NCBI GenBank assembly: GCA_902555065.1
Contig: CACDQQ010000001.1
Span: 1 to 64,000, forward strand
Length of the DNA stretch: 64,000 bases
Source of the DNA: an uncultured Pelagibacteraceae bacterium
Lineage (GTDB): Bacteria > Pseudomonadota > Alphaproteobacteria > Pelagibacterales > Pelagibacteraceae
Reading direction: 5' to 3'
Position 1 is the stretch's first letter. The number at the start of each line of letters is the position of its first letter. A program made the position numbers and the translations under genes. Below are positions 26,085 through 35,393 of the stretch, in pieces. A model generated the notes under the pieces. The model was not told where the DNA came from. It saw only the letters and a list, made by a program, of their open reading frames with translations, and did no database searches.

Positions 26085-27352
26085 TAATTTGATCTTATAA
26101 TTCCATTATTTTTAATTAAAAAAATATTAGCATTATTAATAAATGGCCTCGATATTTTTTCATTATTAAATTTAATTACTTTCTCTGTTTCAGAATTAAT
26201 TAAATTAATAATCAAAATTCGTCCATTATTAGTAGACAAATAAATTTTATTTTTAGCAATAACAAAACCTACTGGTGTGATTTTTTCTCTTTTTTTAAAT
26301 GTTGAGAAAACATCAGTGATCCTGATTATATTTCCAGTCTCAGTATCAATTACAAATAAATATCCTTCCTCAGAAATATTAAAAATATAATTTTCAGAAA
26401 CCGTAGGCTTTAAACTGGAATTTACAGTTTGTTTCCATTTTAATATGCCAGTTCTTGTGTCAATTGAGAATAACTCATTTTTATTATTTGAAAAATATAT
26501 TGTTTCATTATTTAAAATCATTTCTGAATTTTTTAGACTAAATGCATTTAAGAATATTTCGTTACTCTGAGTAGGTGTTTGCCAAACTAAACTCCCATCA
26601 TTAATATTTAATGCTGTAAGATCACCTAAATTATTAATTGAATAAACAATGTCATCTTTAATAATAACAGATAATTTTTTTTGAGATTTAATGAATGTGT
26701 TTTCTGTTTTAAAATTCCATAGTTCATTTCCATCTACTATTGAAAAACATCTAATTACATTATCAAAATCAACAGTGACAAATTTATCATTTTTTATAGC
26801 AATATTTGAATTAAATGGAGATAGACTGTCCTTCTTCCAGTTTAGTTCCCCATTATCTAAATTTAATGAAAAAATATTTGAAAGAGTATCAACAGCAATA
26901 ATTTTATTATCTATATAATTAAAATATAATATTGGATTAAGTTTTCTCTCTTTCTTTGAGTAATGATTTACTTTCCACAAAGTTTCAAAATTTTCATTAA
27001 TTCTGAATATTGTGCCTTTGTTATCAAAATAAATAAGATCATTATTTTTGATAAATAAAATATCTGTGTCGATTGAATTAAACTGTCTAATCTTTGAAAA
27101 TTTAAACGTTTTCTTTTTTTCAAATGTTGGCTCAAAGTTTATATTTCCATTATTATTTGTATTATTATTTATAAAACTATTATCTTTAACAAATTTAGAT
27201 AGATTTATTTTTATATTGGGATTTAATTGTTGTTGAATTGGTTTAATTTCTTTAAACAAAATTTTAGAATTAGTATTTTCTACAGATTTATCACTTTGAC
27301 CACAACTTGATAATAAAAGTAAAAAGACGAAATATAATACTATCCTACTCAC
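26084..27352 (-). CDS. BamB-like outer-membrane assembly lipoprotein (PQQ-type beta-propeller)
   Basis: A 422-residue lipoprotein: signal peptide ending in lipobox LLSSC (Cys about 17), a polar linker of about 60 residues rich in Asn, then repeated propeller blades containing ALNINDGSLVWQTP, SIDTRTGILKWKQT and VIDTETGNIIR-type motifs. This matches BamB, the beta-propeller partner of the BAM complex that folds outer-membrane proteins. The upstream YfgM-like gene overlaps by 8 bp, and a yfgM-bamB pair is a common proteobacterial arrangement, which supports the call despite low sequence conservation. Confidence 0.8.
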   Translation of the reverse strand: MSRIVLYFVFLLLLSSCGQSDKSVENTNSKILFKEIKPIQQQLNPNIKINLSKFVKDNSFINNNTNNNGNINFEPTFEKKKTFKFSKIRQFNSIDTDILFIKNNDLIYFDNKGTIFRINENFETLWKVNHYSKKERKLNPILYFNYIDNKIIAVDTLSNIFSLNLDNGELNWKKDSLSPFNSNIAIKNDKFVTVDFDNVIRCFSIVDGNELWNFKTENTFIKSQKKLSVIIKDDIVYSINNLGDLTALNINDGSLVWQTPTQSNEIFLNAFSLKNSEMILNNETIYFSNNKNELFSIDTRTGILKWKQTVNSSLKPTVSENYIFNISEEGYLFVIDTETGNIIRITDVFSTFKKREKITPVGFVIAKNKIYLSTNNGRILIINLINSETEKVIKFNNEKISRPFINNANIFLIKNNGIIRSN

Positions 27353-27989
27353 TGAAACTAGATCTTAGCCTTTTTTGAGCTTTGGCTTTTATTTTAGAGT
27401 TATTATTTTCAAGACTAACTATTTGCTCAAAAAATTCTTTAGATTTTTGCATTTGATTTTTTGATAAATAATATTCTGCCATAATATAAAGGCTATGTGG
27501 TTTCCATATACTATCTGCTTTAATTAAAGGATTAAAAATAGCTAACAATTCATTTTCATCAGAAAAATCTGAGTTATATAGGCCTTTTTTAAAGATTGTT
27601 AGCTCTTTAAACTTTTTATCCAAGCCAATATCATTAATTAAAATATCAAAATAATTGTTAATTTCATCTTTTGAATTTATCAAATCGTTATCTAGCAAAA
27701 AATAAAAAGCTAGAGGAGAATATGTTTTGTCTTTAGCATTAATCACCTCTTTAAGATCTGGGATCACATTATATTTATTATCAGCCTCATATCTTATTAC
27801 AGCTAAATCGTATTTATCAGCTAATTTTTCTCTTTTGCTAGATTGATATTCTTCAAAAGAAAAGTAGCCAATTAAAGCTAAAATAATTAGTACTAATATC
27901 GAAATTAAAGAATTTTTATTATTTATGAAAAAGTTTTTAATTTTTTCATTACGTGTTTGGGTATTTATTATTTCAATATCTTCATCCAT
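27345..27989 (-). CDS. YfgM-like membrane-anchored TPR protein
   Basis: A 214-residue protein with an N-terminal cytoplasmic tail, a single membrane helix (NSLISILVLIILALIGYFSF, about residues 29-48) and a helical C-terminal region with TPR-like pairs (KPHSLYIMAEYYLSKNQMQK and SKEFFEQIVSLENNNSKIKA). This is the architecture of YfgM, an ancillary factor of the SecYEG translocon and periplasmic chaperone network. It shares 1 bp with the aconitase stop and 8 bp with the bamB-like gene. Confidence 0.8.
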   Translation of the reverse strand: MDEDIEIINTQTRNEKIKNFFINNKNSLISILVLIILALIGYFSFEEYQSSKREKLADKYDLAVIRYEADNKYNVIPDLKEVINAKDKTYSPLAFYFLLDNDLINSKDEINNYFDILINDIGLDKKFKELTIFKKGLYNSDFSDENELLAIFNPLIKADSIWKPHSLYIMAEYYLSKNQMQKSKEFFEQIVSLENNNSKIKAKAQKRLRSSFSE

Positions 27990-30658
27990 TACATCATGTT
28001 CCTAAGTACATATTGTAAAATTCCACCATTTTTGTAATACTCTAATTCGTTCTTAGTATCTATTCTACTTAACATTTTAATTCTCTTGATGTCTCCAGAG
28101 ACATACTTGATTTCAACATCAACTTCGTCTCTAGGATCTATACCTTTTTCTAAGTCAATAATAGAAAATAGTTCTGAGCCATCTAATTTTAGATTCGTTC
28201 TATTTATTCCATCTTTAAATTGTAATGGCAGTATACCCATTCCTATAAGATTTGATCTATGAATTCTCTCAAAACTTTCTGCAAAAACAGCTTTTATACC
28301 TAAAAGTTTAGTTCCTTTGGCCGCCCAATCTCTTGAGGAACCAGTTCCATACTCTTTACCACCAATTACAACTAAATCAGTGCCTCTTTTTTTATATTCA
28401 ACAACTGCATCATATACTGGCATTACTTTTTCCTCAGGGTGCAACTTTGTAAAACCACCTTCAGTACCAGGTGCCATTTCATTTCTAATTCTTATATTAG
28501 CAAATGTCCCTCTCATCATAACCTCATGATTGCCTCTTCTTGCTCCATAGGAATTATAGTCTTTAGGAAGTATTTGATGTTTCATAAAATATTCTCCAGT
28601 CGGACTATCTTTTTGAATTGATCCAGCAGGTGAAATATGATCGGTGGTAATGCTATCACCTAATATTAATAGTGGTCTTGCATCCTTAATTTCTTTAAAT
28701 CCTTCAGGTTTATCAGGAAGATTATCAAAAAATGGAGGTTTTTTTACATATGTTGAATTATCTTCCCAATTATAAATATTCGTTTCTTCTGTTTTAATTT
28801 TTTGCCATTGTTCTGGTCCTTGGGAAACATTTGAGTATCTTTTTATAAACATTTCTGCATTTAACGAATTTCTCAATGTTTCTTCTATTTCTTTGTTAGA
28901 TGGCCATATATCTTTTAAAAAAACATCTTTACCATCTTTATCTTTACCCAACGGATCCTTATACAAATCAAATCTCATAGTTCCTGCTATTGCATAAGCA
29001 ACAACTAATGGCGGAGACGCTAAATAGTTTGCTTTTATTAGAGGTGAAATTCTTCCTTCAAAGTTTCTGTTTCCAGATAAAACTGAAACAGCATAAATAT
29101 TATTATTTTTTATGGAGTCTGATATGTTATCAGCTAATGGACCTGAATTACCAATACAAGTAGTGCATCCATAACCAACTAAATTAAATCCTAACTTATC
29201 TAAATAAATATTTAGCCCAGCTTTTTCTAGATAATCTGTAACTACTTGTGATCCAGGTGCTAAAGATGTTTTCACCCAGGGCTTAGTCATTAAACCTTTT
29301 TCAATTGCATTTTTTGCAAGTAAACCTGCTCCAATTAGTACACTTGGATTTGAAGTATTAGTGCAAGAAGTGATTGCAGCAATTAAAACATCGCCATCAG
29401 TTATTTTAAATTCTTCTTTTTCAACATTATAAATATTTGGTTCTTCTTTTTTTGTAACTTCTGAAAACACTTTTTTAAAATTTGATGATGCATTAGTTAG
29501 CAACACTTTATCTTGAGGACGTTTTGGTCCTGAAATAGTCGGCACTATAGTTGACATATCTAAAGATAGAGTATCTGTAAATTCTACATCTAAACTTGCC
29601 CAAAGTCCTTGTTCTTGAGCATACTGTTTTACAATTTCAACATTTTGATCATCTCTTCCTGAGAATTTTAAATATTTTAGAGTTTCATCATCAATTGGGA
29701 AAAAACCACAAGTTGCACCATACTCAGGTGCCATATTTGCTATAGTAGCTCTATCTGCTAAAGTCAGATTTTTTAGTCCTTCACCATAGAATTCAACAAA
29801 CTTTCCAACAACTCCTTTGTCTCTCAACATTTTAACTACGGTTAAAACAAGATCAGTTGCTGTTGTACCTTCTGGCATTTTTGATTTCATTTCAAACCCA
29901 ATAACTTCAGGTATTAACATCGAAATAGGTTGACCTAACATTCCAGCTTCAGCTTCAATTCCGCCTACACCCCAGCCCAAAACCGATAGACCGTTTACCA
30001 TAGTTGTATGACTATCTGTTCCAACTAAAGTATCTGGAAATATATATTCTTCATCTTTATATTTTTCATTCCAAACAACTTTTGAAAGGTATTCCAGATT
30101 GACTTGATGACATATTCCAGTTCCCGGTGGAACTATTCTAAAATTATTGAATGCTTGCTGTCCCCATTTAAGAAAAGAATATCTTTCAGCATTCCGGTTA
30201 AATTCCATATCAACATTTTCTTTTAATGAATTTTTATTTGCAAATTTATCTACTTGTACAGAGTGATCAATTACCAAATCAACTGATGATAATGGATTAA
30301 TGGTGCTTGGATCTTTATTTTTTTCTTTTACAGCCTCTCTCATTGCAGCTAAATCTGCAACTGCGGGAATTCCAGTGTAGTCTTGAAGTAAAACTCTCGC
30401 AGGCCTATATGCAATTTCTGTATTAGAACTTTTAGATTTTAACCAATCTTTAATAGCTTCAATTTGATTTTTATTAACCGTTATATCGTCTTCAAATCTT
30501 AACAAATTCTCAAGTAAGACCTTCAATGATTTTGGAAGCTTTGATATACCTGCTAAACCATTTTTCTCAGCCTCTTTCAGTGAGTAAAAATTATAACTTT
30601 TGCCGTTAACTGAAATTTTAGTTAACGAATTGAACGAGTTTTTATCTCCTGGTTTCAT
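27989..30658 (-). CDS. acnA: Aconitate hydratase
   Basis: An 889-residue TCA-cycle enzyme (citrate to isocitrate). I start it at the ATG at 30656-30658 (MKPGDKNSFNSLTKISVNGK), because a longer reading adds 21 hydrophobic residues that lie inside the LysE gene. The 4Fe-4S ligands are in TSCTNTSNP and GYGCTTCIGNSGPL; the AcnA-type IVGTDSHTTMVNGLSVLGWGVGGIEAE region (core DSHTTMVNGLSVLGWGVGG) and the C-terminal swivel domain with GSSRDWAAKGT are present. It is 2 bp after the LysE stop and overlaps the next gene by 1 bp. Confidence 0.95.
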   Translation of the reverse strand: MKPGDKNSFNSLTKISVNGKSYNFYSLKEAEKNGLAGISKLPKSLKVLLENLLRFEDDITVNKNQIEAIKDWLKSKSSNTEIAYRPARVLLQDYTGIPAVADLAAMREAVKEKNKDPSTINPLSSVDLVIDHSVQVDKFANKNSLKENVDMEFNRNAERYSFLKWGQQAFNNFRIVPPGTGICHQVNLEYLSKVVWNEKYKDEEYIFPDTLVGTDSHTTMVNGLSVLGWGVGGIEAEAGMLGQPISMLIPEVIGFEMKSKMPEGTTATDLVLTVVKMLRDKGVVGKFVEFYGEGLKNLTLADRATIANMAPEYGATCGFFPIDDETLKYLKFSGRDDQNVEIVKQYAQEQGLWASLDVEFTDTLSLDMSTIVPTISGPKRPQDKVLLTNASSNFKKVFSEVTKKEEPNIYNVEKEEFKITDGDVLIAAITSCTNTSNPSVLIGAGLLAKNAIEKGLMTKPWVKTSLAPGSQVVTDYLEKAGLNIYLDKLGFNLVGYGCTTCIGNSGPLADNISDSIKNNNIYAVSVLSGNRNFEGRISPLIKANYLASPPLVVAYAIAGTMRFDLYKDPLGKDKDGKDVFLKDIWPSNKEIEETLRNSLNAEMFIKRYSNVSQGPEQWQKIKTEETNIYNWEDNSTYVKKPPFFDNLPDKPEGFKEIKDARPLLILGDSITTDHISPAGSIQKDSPTGEYFMKHQILPKDYNSYGARRGNHEVMMRGTFANIRIRNEMAPGTEGGFTKLHPEEKVMPVYDAVVEYKKRGTDLVVIGGKEYGTGSSRDWAAKGTKLLGIKAVFAESFERIHRSNLIGMGILPLQFKDGINRTNLKLDGSELFSIIDLEKGIDPRDEVDVEIKYVSGDIKRIKMLSRIDTKNELEYYKNGGILQYVLRNMM

Positions 30659-30660
30659 AT

Positions 30661-31251
30661 TTAATAATAAAATGTAGCTATGCAGCCTAATAAAAGCGCT
30701 GACATAACATAATTGAACCATTTAATAAATTTCTCATTTGTCGCGAATTTTCTCATAAATTTACCAATTAAAGTCCAGAATAAGATACTAAATATAGCAA
30801 AGAAAAAGGCAGAAGTTAGGAGCCAGAAAGAATAAGTAAAAAAGTTATCTCCAGATTCGATATAAGTTGATACTGCAATAATAGCAACGATTACTCCTTT
30901 AGGATTTAAGAATTGAAAAAGAAATGTTTCTATAAATTTAACAGGTTCTAATTTTTCTTTTTGATTTGATGATTTAGAAAATGAAATTCTGTAAGCCAAA
31001 TAGACTAAAAATGCAGACCCTGTAAAAACTAAAATCTTTTGAATTATTGGATATAATTTAAAAACATTAATTAGACCAAAATTGACTAAAGATAGCATTG
31101 AGGTAAAACCAAATATAACACCTAACATTAGAGGTATAGTTTTTTTTACTCCATGATTAAAACCTGAATGAGATGCAACAATATTATTTGGGCCAGGTGA
31201 ACAACTGGTAACAAAAAAAAATAAACTTAATGATAATAGTTCTGGATGCAT
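30661..31251 (-). CDS. LysE/RhtB family amino-acid exporter
   Basis: A 196-residue inner-membrane protein with about six hydrophobic helices. The N-terminal signature PGPNNIVASHSGFNHGVKKT corresponds to the conserved GPN motif of the LysE/RhtB family, and LNPKGVIVAIIAVSTY matches its second conserved block. Such proteins export amino acids or related metabolites. It abuts csaA without a gap and is followed 2 bp later by acnA. The exported substrate is not evident. Confidence 0.87.
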   Translation of the reverse strand: MHPELLSLSLFFFVTSCSPGPNNIVASHSGFNHGVKKTIPLMLGVIFGFTSMLSLVNFGLINVFKLYPIIQKILVFTGSAFLVYLAYRISFSKSSNQKEKLEPVKFIETFLFQFLNPKGVIVAIIAVSTYIESGDNFFTYSFWLLTSAFFFAIFSILFWTLIGKFMRKFATNEKFIKWFNYVMSALLLGCIATFYY

Positions 31252-31593
31252 TTAAGCAATTGGTAATCCATTCTCTGCTTCTTGAGATGGATGAACTAAA
31301 GTTACTCTACCTTCTGCATCTATAGCTCCGAGAATTAATACTTGTGATACAACTCCTGCAATATTTTTTTCTGCAAAATTACAAACACCAATTACTTGTT
31401 TTCCTTTAAGATTCTCTTCATTGTAATAATGGGTAATTTGAGCTGAAGATTGTTTTATCCCTATCTTTTCTCCAAAATCAACTTCTACAACTAATGAAGG
31501 TTTTCTTGCTTTTTCATTTTTTCTTACAGAAATAATTGTACCCAATCTAATATCGACTTTATCAAAGTCTTCATACGTAATTTGTTCTTTCAT
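31252..31593 (-). CDS. csaA: CsaA-like tRNA-binding domain protein
   Basis: A 113-residue protein consisting of a single EMAP/tRNA-binding OB-fold. DFDKVDIRLGTIISVRKNEKA is the family's opening, and KQSSAQITHYYNEENLKGKQ plus VIGVCNFAEKNIAGVVSQVL match CsaA. It binds tRNA and has been described as a secretion-linked chaperone in Bacillus. First gene of the minus-strand operon ending with yjbQ; its start lies only 25 bp from the divergent argE-like gene. Confidence 0.92.
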   Translation of the reverse strand: MKEQITYEDFDKVDIRLGTIISVRKNEKARKPSLVVEVDFGEKIGIKQSSAQITHYYNEENLKGKQVIGVCNFAEKNIAGVVSQVLILGAIDAEGRVTLVHPSQEAENGLPIA

Positions 31594-31603
31594 AAATTTA
31601 ATA

Positions 31604-31609
31604 TATAAT
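31604..31609 (+). promoter_or_regulatory. Putative -10 box for the argE-like gene (leaderless message)
   Basis: A perfect TATAAT stands 9 bp before the ATG at 31619, inside the 25-bp gap to divergent csaA. Transcription starting about 7 bp downstream would begin at or next to the start codon, giving a leaderless or nearly leaderless mRNA. Any -35 box would fall inside csaA, where only a weak TTTGTT is seen. Confidence 0.45.
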
Positions 31610-31618
31610 GATTTGTAA

Positions 31619-32806
31619 ATGAGTACAGAAAATAATCCTGATAAAATTTATAATAATTCGATACGAATATTGACAGATTTGATTGCTTTCAAAACTATTT
31701 CTGGAAACGACAATAATAGTCTTATTAATTATTGTGATGATATTTTGAAAAATTTAGGAGCAACTTCATTTAGAATTTTTGATGGTGATAAAAAAAGAGT
31801 TAATCTTTTTGCTTCTTTAAAATCTAAAAATGGAAATGGTAAAAAACCTATTATTCTTTCAGGTCATACAGATGTAGTCCCGGTTTCAAAAGGCTGGTCT
31901 ACTGATCCATTTGTTGCAACTATAAAAAATGAGAAATTATTTGGGAGAGGTTCTTGTGATATGAAAGGTTTTATTGCATGTGCTCTAGCATATGCTCCTG
32001 TATTTAAAGAAAATAATTTAGATAGAGACATTCACTTTTCATTTACATTCGATGAAGAAACCGCATGCATCGGCGCACCATTATTAATAAAAGAATTAAA
32101 AAAAAGAGATATTAAAGATGGAATTTGCATTATTGGTGAACCAACCAATATGAAAATCATTGATGCCCATAAAGGTATGAATGAATATACAGTTCACTTT
32201 GGAGGTTTAGCTGGTCATAGTTCTAAACCAGGCCAAGGTGTTAATGCAGTTGAATATGCATCGAGGTATGTAAACAAACTACTAGAAATTAGATCAAAAC
32301 TAAAAGATAGAGCTCCTAAAGATTGTATATTTAATCCACCATATTCTACATTATCGGTTGGTGGAGTTTCAGGTGGTATAGCTCATAATGTTATCGCTGA
32401 TAAGTGTAAAGTTGAATGGGAAACTAGACCAGTGGTCAGAGAAGATGGAGATTTTGTAAATCAAATAATAGACGATTATGTTGATAAAGAATTATTGCCA
32501 GAAATGAAAAAAGTTTTTTCAGATGCTTATATTAAAAAAGAAATTATAGGCGAAGTAGTTGGATTTAATAGATTGAACGATTCTGAGGCTTGTGAATTTG
32601 TTTCTAGTATAACTGGTGACAATTCAAGAGAAGCTGTTTCATTTGGAACAGAGGCTGGACTCTTTCAAGAAATTGGTATTAGCACTGTAGTTTGTGGGCC
32701 CGGTTCGATTGAGCAGGCTCATAAAATTGATGAATATATAGAACTTAGTGAATTAAAGAAATGTCTAGACTTTTTAAAAGGTGTAAAAGATAAATCTATA
32801 AATTAA
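31619..32806 (+). CDS. argE: M20 family deacetylase, acetylornithine deacetylase-like
   Basis: A 395-residue zinc amidohydrolase. Metal and catalytic motifs are complete: SGHTDVVPV (first His-Asp), GRGSCDMKGFIACAL (bridging Asp), TFDEETACIGA (catalytic Glu then ligand), and late AHKIDEYIEL (last His). The middle GLAGHSSKPGQGVNAVEYAS forms the lid domain. Sequence is most like ArgE, which turns N-acetylornithine into ornithine, although a catabolic N-acyl deacetylase is possible because neighbours are catabolic. It ends tail-to-tail with an aldehyde dehydrogenase gene, overlapping by 4 bp. Confidence 0.85.
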   Translation: MSTENNPDKIYNNSIRILTDLIAFKTISGNDNNSLINYCDDILKNLGATSFRIFDGDKKRVNLFASLKSKNGNGKKPIILSGHTDVVPVSKGWSTDPFVATIKNEKLFGRGSCDMKGFIACALAYAPVFKENNLDRDIHFSFTFDEETACIGAPLLIKELKKRDIKDGICIIGEPTNMKIIDAHKGMNEYTVHFGGLAGHSSKPGQGVNAVEYASRYVNKLLEIRSKLKDRAPKDCIFNPPYSTLSVGGVSGGIAHNVIADKCKVEWETRPVVREDGDFVNQIIDDYVDKELLPEMKKVFSDAYIKKEIIGEVVGFNRLNDSEACEFVSSITGDNSREAVSFGTEAGLFQEIGISTVVCGPGSIEQAHKIDEYIELSELKKCLDFLKGVKDKSIN

Positions 32807-34236
32807 TTCCAACCACCTACAGATTTAACTTCTAGAAATTCAAGCAATCCTTCTTTACCTGCTTCCCTTCCAATTCCAGAATGTTTGAAACCTCCAAAAG
32901 GTGCATCAACTGCAATACCAGCACCATTTACATCAACCATTCCAGATCTAAGTTTTCTGGCAACTCTTTGTACCTTTTCCTTATCTTGAGTTTGAATATA
33001 GTTTGTTAATCCATAATCAGTATCATTTGCAATTTTAATTGCCTCTTCTTCAGTTTCAAATGGAATAACAGATAAAACAGGACCAAATATTTCTGTTCTT
33101 GCAATTTCCATTTCATTTTTTACATCTGCAAAAACTGTCGGTTTTACATAATAACCATCATTTAATCCGTATGGCTTTCCAACTCCACCTGCAACTAATT
33201 TTGCTCCTTCATCTATTCCTTTTTGAATTAAACCTTGAATTTTATTGAATTGAGTTTCAGAAATTACAGGACCAATATGCTCTCCATTTTTATTTGGATC
33301 ATCTACTTTAAATTCATTTGCGTATTTTCTCAGTCTTTCTATTGCTTCATTATATATTGATTTTTCAACAAGCATTCTTGTAGGGGCATTACATGATTGT
33401 CCTGAATTTCTAAAACATCTAAATGCACCTCTTTCAATTGCTTCAGCATCAGCATCTTCAAATATAATATTTGCACCTTTTCCTCCGAGCTCCAAACTCA
33501 CTCTTTTAAAGTCCTTTGCAGCATTTTGAGAAATTAAAGCCCCTGCTCTTGTAGAGCCAGTGAATGAAATCATATTTACATCTGGATGACTTGTTAATGC
33601 ATCTCCAGTTATTTCCCCATCTCCATTTACCAAATTAAAAACACCTTTCGGAAATTTTGCTTCATCTATTAACTCAGCTATGATCATTGCCGATAAAGGT
33701 GCTAGTTCTGAAGGTTTTAAAATCATAGTACAACCAGAGGCCAATGCAGGAATGACTTTTAAAGTAACTTGATTTATTGGCCAGTTCCACGGTGTTATTA
33801 ATGCACACACACCTTTAGGCTCGTATATTATTCTTTGATTTTTTGCATGATCTCCCAACGGTTTTTCGAATTCAAATTCTTTTAAATAACGAATAAATGA
33901 TTTTGTATGACTCGCACCAGTTCCTGTTTGTAGTTTTGACGCAAAGTCTTTTGGCGCTCCCATCTCTTGAATAATTGCATCTGTAATATCATTCCATCTT
34001 TTTTTATATAATGAATAAAATACTTCTAATAATGACAATCTTTCTTCTTTAGACGTAAATCCCCACGTTTTAAAAGCTTCTTTAGCTGCTAAAACCGCAT
34101 CATTGATATCCTCCTTGCTGCCTAAAGAAATTACTGCACAATTTTTTTCTGTTGCTGGATTTATGACCTCAATATCTTTTGGGTTTTTTGGGGGAACCCA
34201 TGAACCATTAATATAAAAATTTTTCTTTTCAATCAT
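32803..34236 (-). CDS. NAD(P)-dependent aldehyde dehydrogenase
   Basis: A 477-residue oxidoreductase with the ALDH catalytic glutamate in LELGGKGANI and cysteine in NSGQSCNAPTR; ITPWNWPINQVTLKVIPALA and GFKHSGIGREAGKEG are further signatures. It lies 20 bp downstream of a ureohydrolase gene, so it may oxidise an aminoaldehyde or guanidinoaldehyde made in the same pathway. A clear paralogue of identical length sits at 58654-60087, sharing the unusual SGASH, EFEFE and APTRMLVEKSIY stretches. The exact aldehyde is not determinable by eye. Confidence 0.9.
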   Translation of the reverse strand: MIEKKNFYINGSWVPPKNPKDIEVINPATEKNCAVISLGSKEDINDAVLAAKEAFKTWGFTSKEERLSLLEVFYSLYKKRWNDITDAIIQEMGAPKDFASKLQTGTGASHTKSFIRYLKEFEFEKPLGDHAKNQRIIYEPKGVCALITPWNWPINQVTLKVIPALASGCTMILKPSELAPLSAMIIAELIDEAKFPKGVFNLVNGDGEITGDALTSHPDVNMISFTGSTRAGALISQNAAKDFKRVSLELGGKGANIIFEDADAEAIERGAFRCFRNSGQSCNAPTRMLVEKSIYNEAIERLRKYANEFKVDDPNKNGEHIGPVISETQFNKIQGLIQKGIDEGAKLVAGGVGKPYGLNDGYYVKPTVFADVKNEMEIARTEIFGPVLSVIPFETEEEAIKIANDTDYGLTNYIQTQDKEKVQRVARKLRSGMVDVNGAGIAVDAPFGGFKHSGIGREAGKEGLLEFLEVKSVGGWN

Positions 34237-34256
34237 GCGCGCAAATTATCCTTTCT

Positions 34257-35210
34257 TCATGATTTTGCAAATAAATTAGTTAATTCATAAACAATTGTTG
34301 CTGCAGCTAGAGAGGTTACTTCTGCATGGTCATAAGCAGGCGCAACTTCAACTACATCAGCAGAAATCAAATTTAAACCTGATAAACCTCTGAGGACATT
34401 TACCATTTCTCTTGTGGTCATTCCTGCAATTTCAGGTGTTCCTGTGCCTGGTGCAAATGCTGGATCTAATACATCAATATCAATGGACAAATATAATGCA
34501 TTATCACCTACTCTATTTTTTATTCTTTCAACAATTTTATCAATTCCTTCTGTTTGAAATTCATCACAATGAATAATTTTAAATCCAAAGCTTTCATCAT
34601 TTTTTATATCATCTCTGCTATAAAGTGGACCTCTTATACCTACATGCATAGAGGCGTCATCTAAAAATAAATTTTCCTCACGAGCTCTTCTAAATGGAGT
34701 GCCATGCGTATATGGTGCTCCAAAGTAGGTATCCCAGGTGTCTAAATGGGCATCAAAATGAACAAGTGATACGGGTCCATTATTCTTTTTATTAGATGCT
34801 CTTAGTAAAGGCACAGCAATAGTGTGATCTCCTCCAAGGCTAATTATTCCTCCAACTTTATTTAATAAATCGGTTGCTCCTACTTCAATTTGTTTGATGG
34901 CTTCATCAATATTAAACGGATTGCAAGTAATATCACCCGCATCTGCAACTTGTTGTACTTTGAATGGTTCTACATCATAATTAGGATGATAATTAGTCCT
35001 TAAATGTCTAGATGCTTGTCTAATACTTTGTGGGCCAAATCTTGCACCTGGTCTATAACTTGTTCCTGAATCAAATGGAACTCCGACAATAGCAACATCA
35101 CAATTTTCTACATCTTTTAGCTCAGGTAATCTTGCAAATGTAGAAGGGCCCGCATATCTTGGCACTTCTGTACCACTAATAGGCTGAATAGGTTTTTTAG
35201 ACTTTGTCAT
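34257..35210 (-). CDS. Ureohydrolase, agmatinase-like
   Basis: A 317-residue binuclear-manganese hydrolase that removes urea from a guanidino compound. Metal-ligand motifs are intact: GGDHTI, HFDAHLDTWD and SIDIDVLDPAFAPGTGTPE. Agmatinase (giving putrescine) is the usual reading, but guanidinobutyrase, guanidinopropionase and guanidine hydrolases share these motifs. Its ATG overlaps by 4 bp the stop of a 44-codon membrane-peptide gene, and an aldehyde dehydrogenase follows 20 bp later. No urease or nickel-chaperone gene is seen in the window. Confidence 0.85.
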   Translation of the reverse strand: MTKSKKPIQPISGTEVPRYAGPSTFARLPELKDVENCDVAIVGVPFDSGTSYRPGARFGPQSIRQASRHLRTNYHPNYDVEPFKVQQVADAGDITCNPFNIDEAIKQIEVGATDLLNKVGGIISLGGDHTIAVPLLRASNKKNNGPVSLVHFDAHLDTWDTYFGAPYTHGTPFRRAREENLFLDDASMHVGIRGPLYSRDDIKNDESFGFKIIHCDEFQTEGIDKIVERIKNRVGDNALYLSIDIDVLDPAFAPGTGTPEIAGMTTREMVNVLRGLSGLNLISADVVEVAPAYDHAEVTSLAAATIVYELTNLFAKS

Positions 35211-35341
35211 TTTAGTAATAAGAATATTATTAGAATGATCCAGAAAAAGGGATAATAGAAATATATGTATTTTTTTGCAAACATCTTGGGCACTGACTCA
35301 TGATCTCTATTAATATTTTTTTTTCTTTTTCTTTTTTTCAT
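35207..35341 (-). CDS. 44-residue membrane peptide coupled to the ureohydrolase gene
   Basis: A short frame beginning MKKRKRKKNINRDHESVPKM and ending in one strongly hydrophobic helix (about residues 27-43, FYYPFFWIILIIFLLLK at the end). Its TGA stop overlaps the ureohydrolase ATG in an ATGA junction, the usual sign of translational coupling. The strongly basic N-terminus and a single C-terminal helix predict a cytoplasm-in anchored peptide. No family is recognised. Reality rests on the overlap geometry and the composition; a chance frame is the alternative. Confidence 0.5.
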   Translation of the reverse strand: MKKRKRKKNINRDHESVPKMFAKKYIYFYYPFFWIILIIFLLLK

Positions 35342-35393
35342 TAAATAAATCCTATCACATTCATATTATATCTAATATCATCAAATTATTAAA

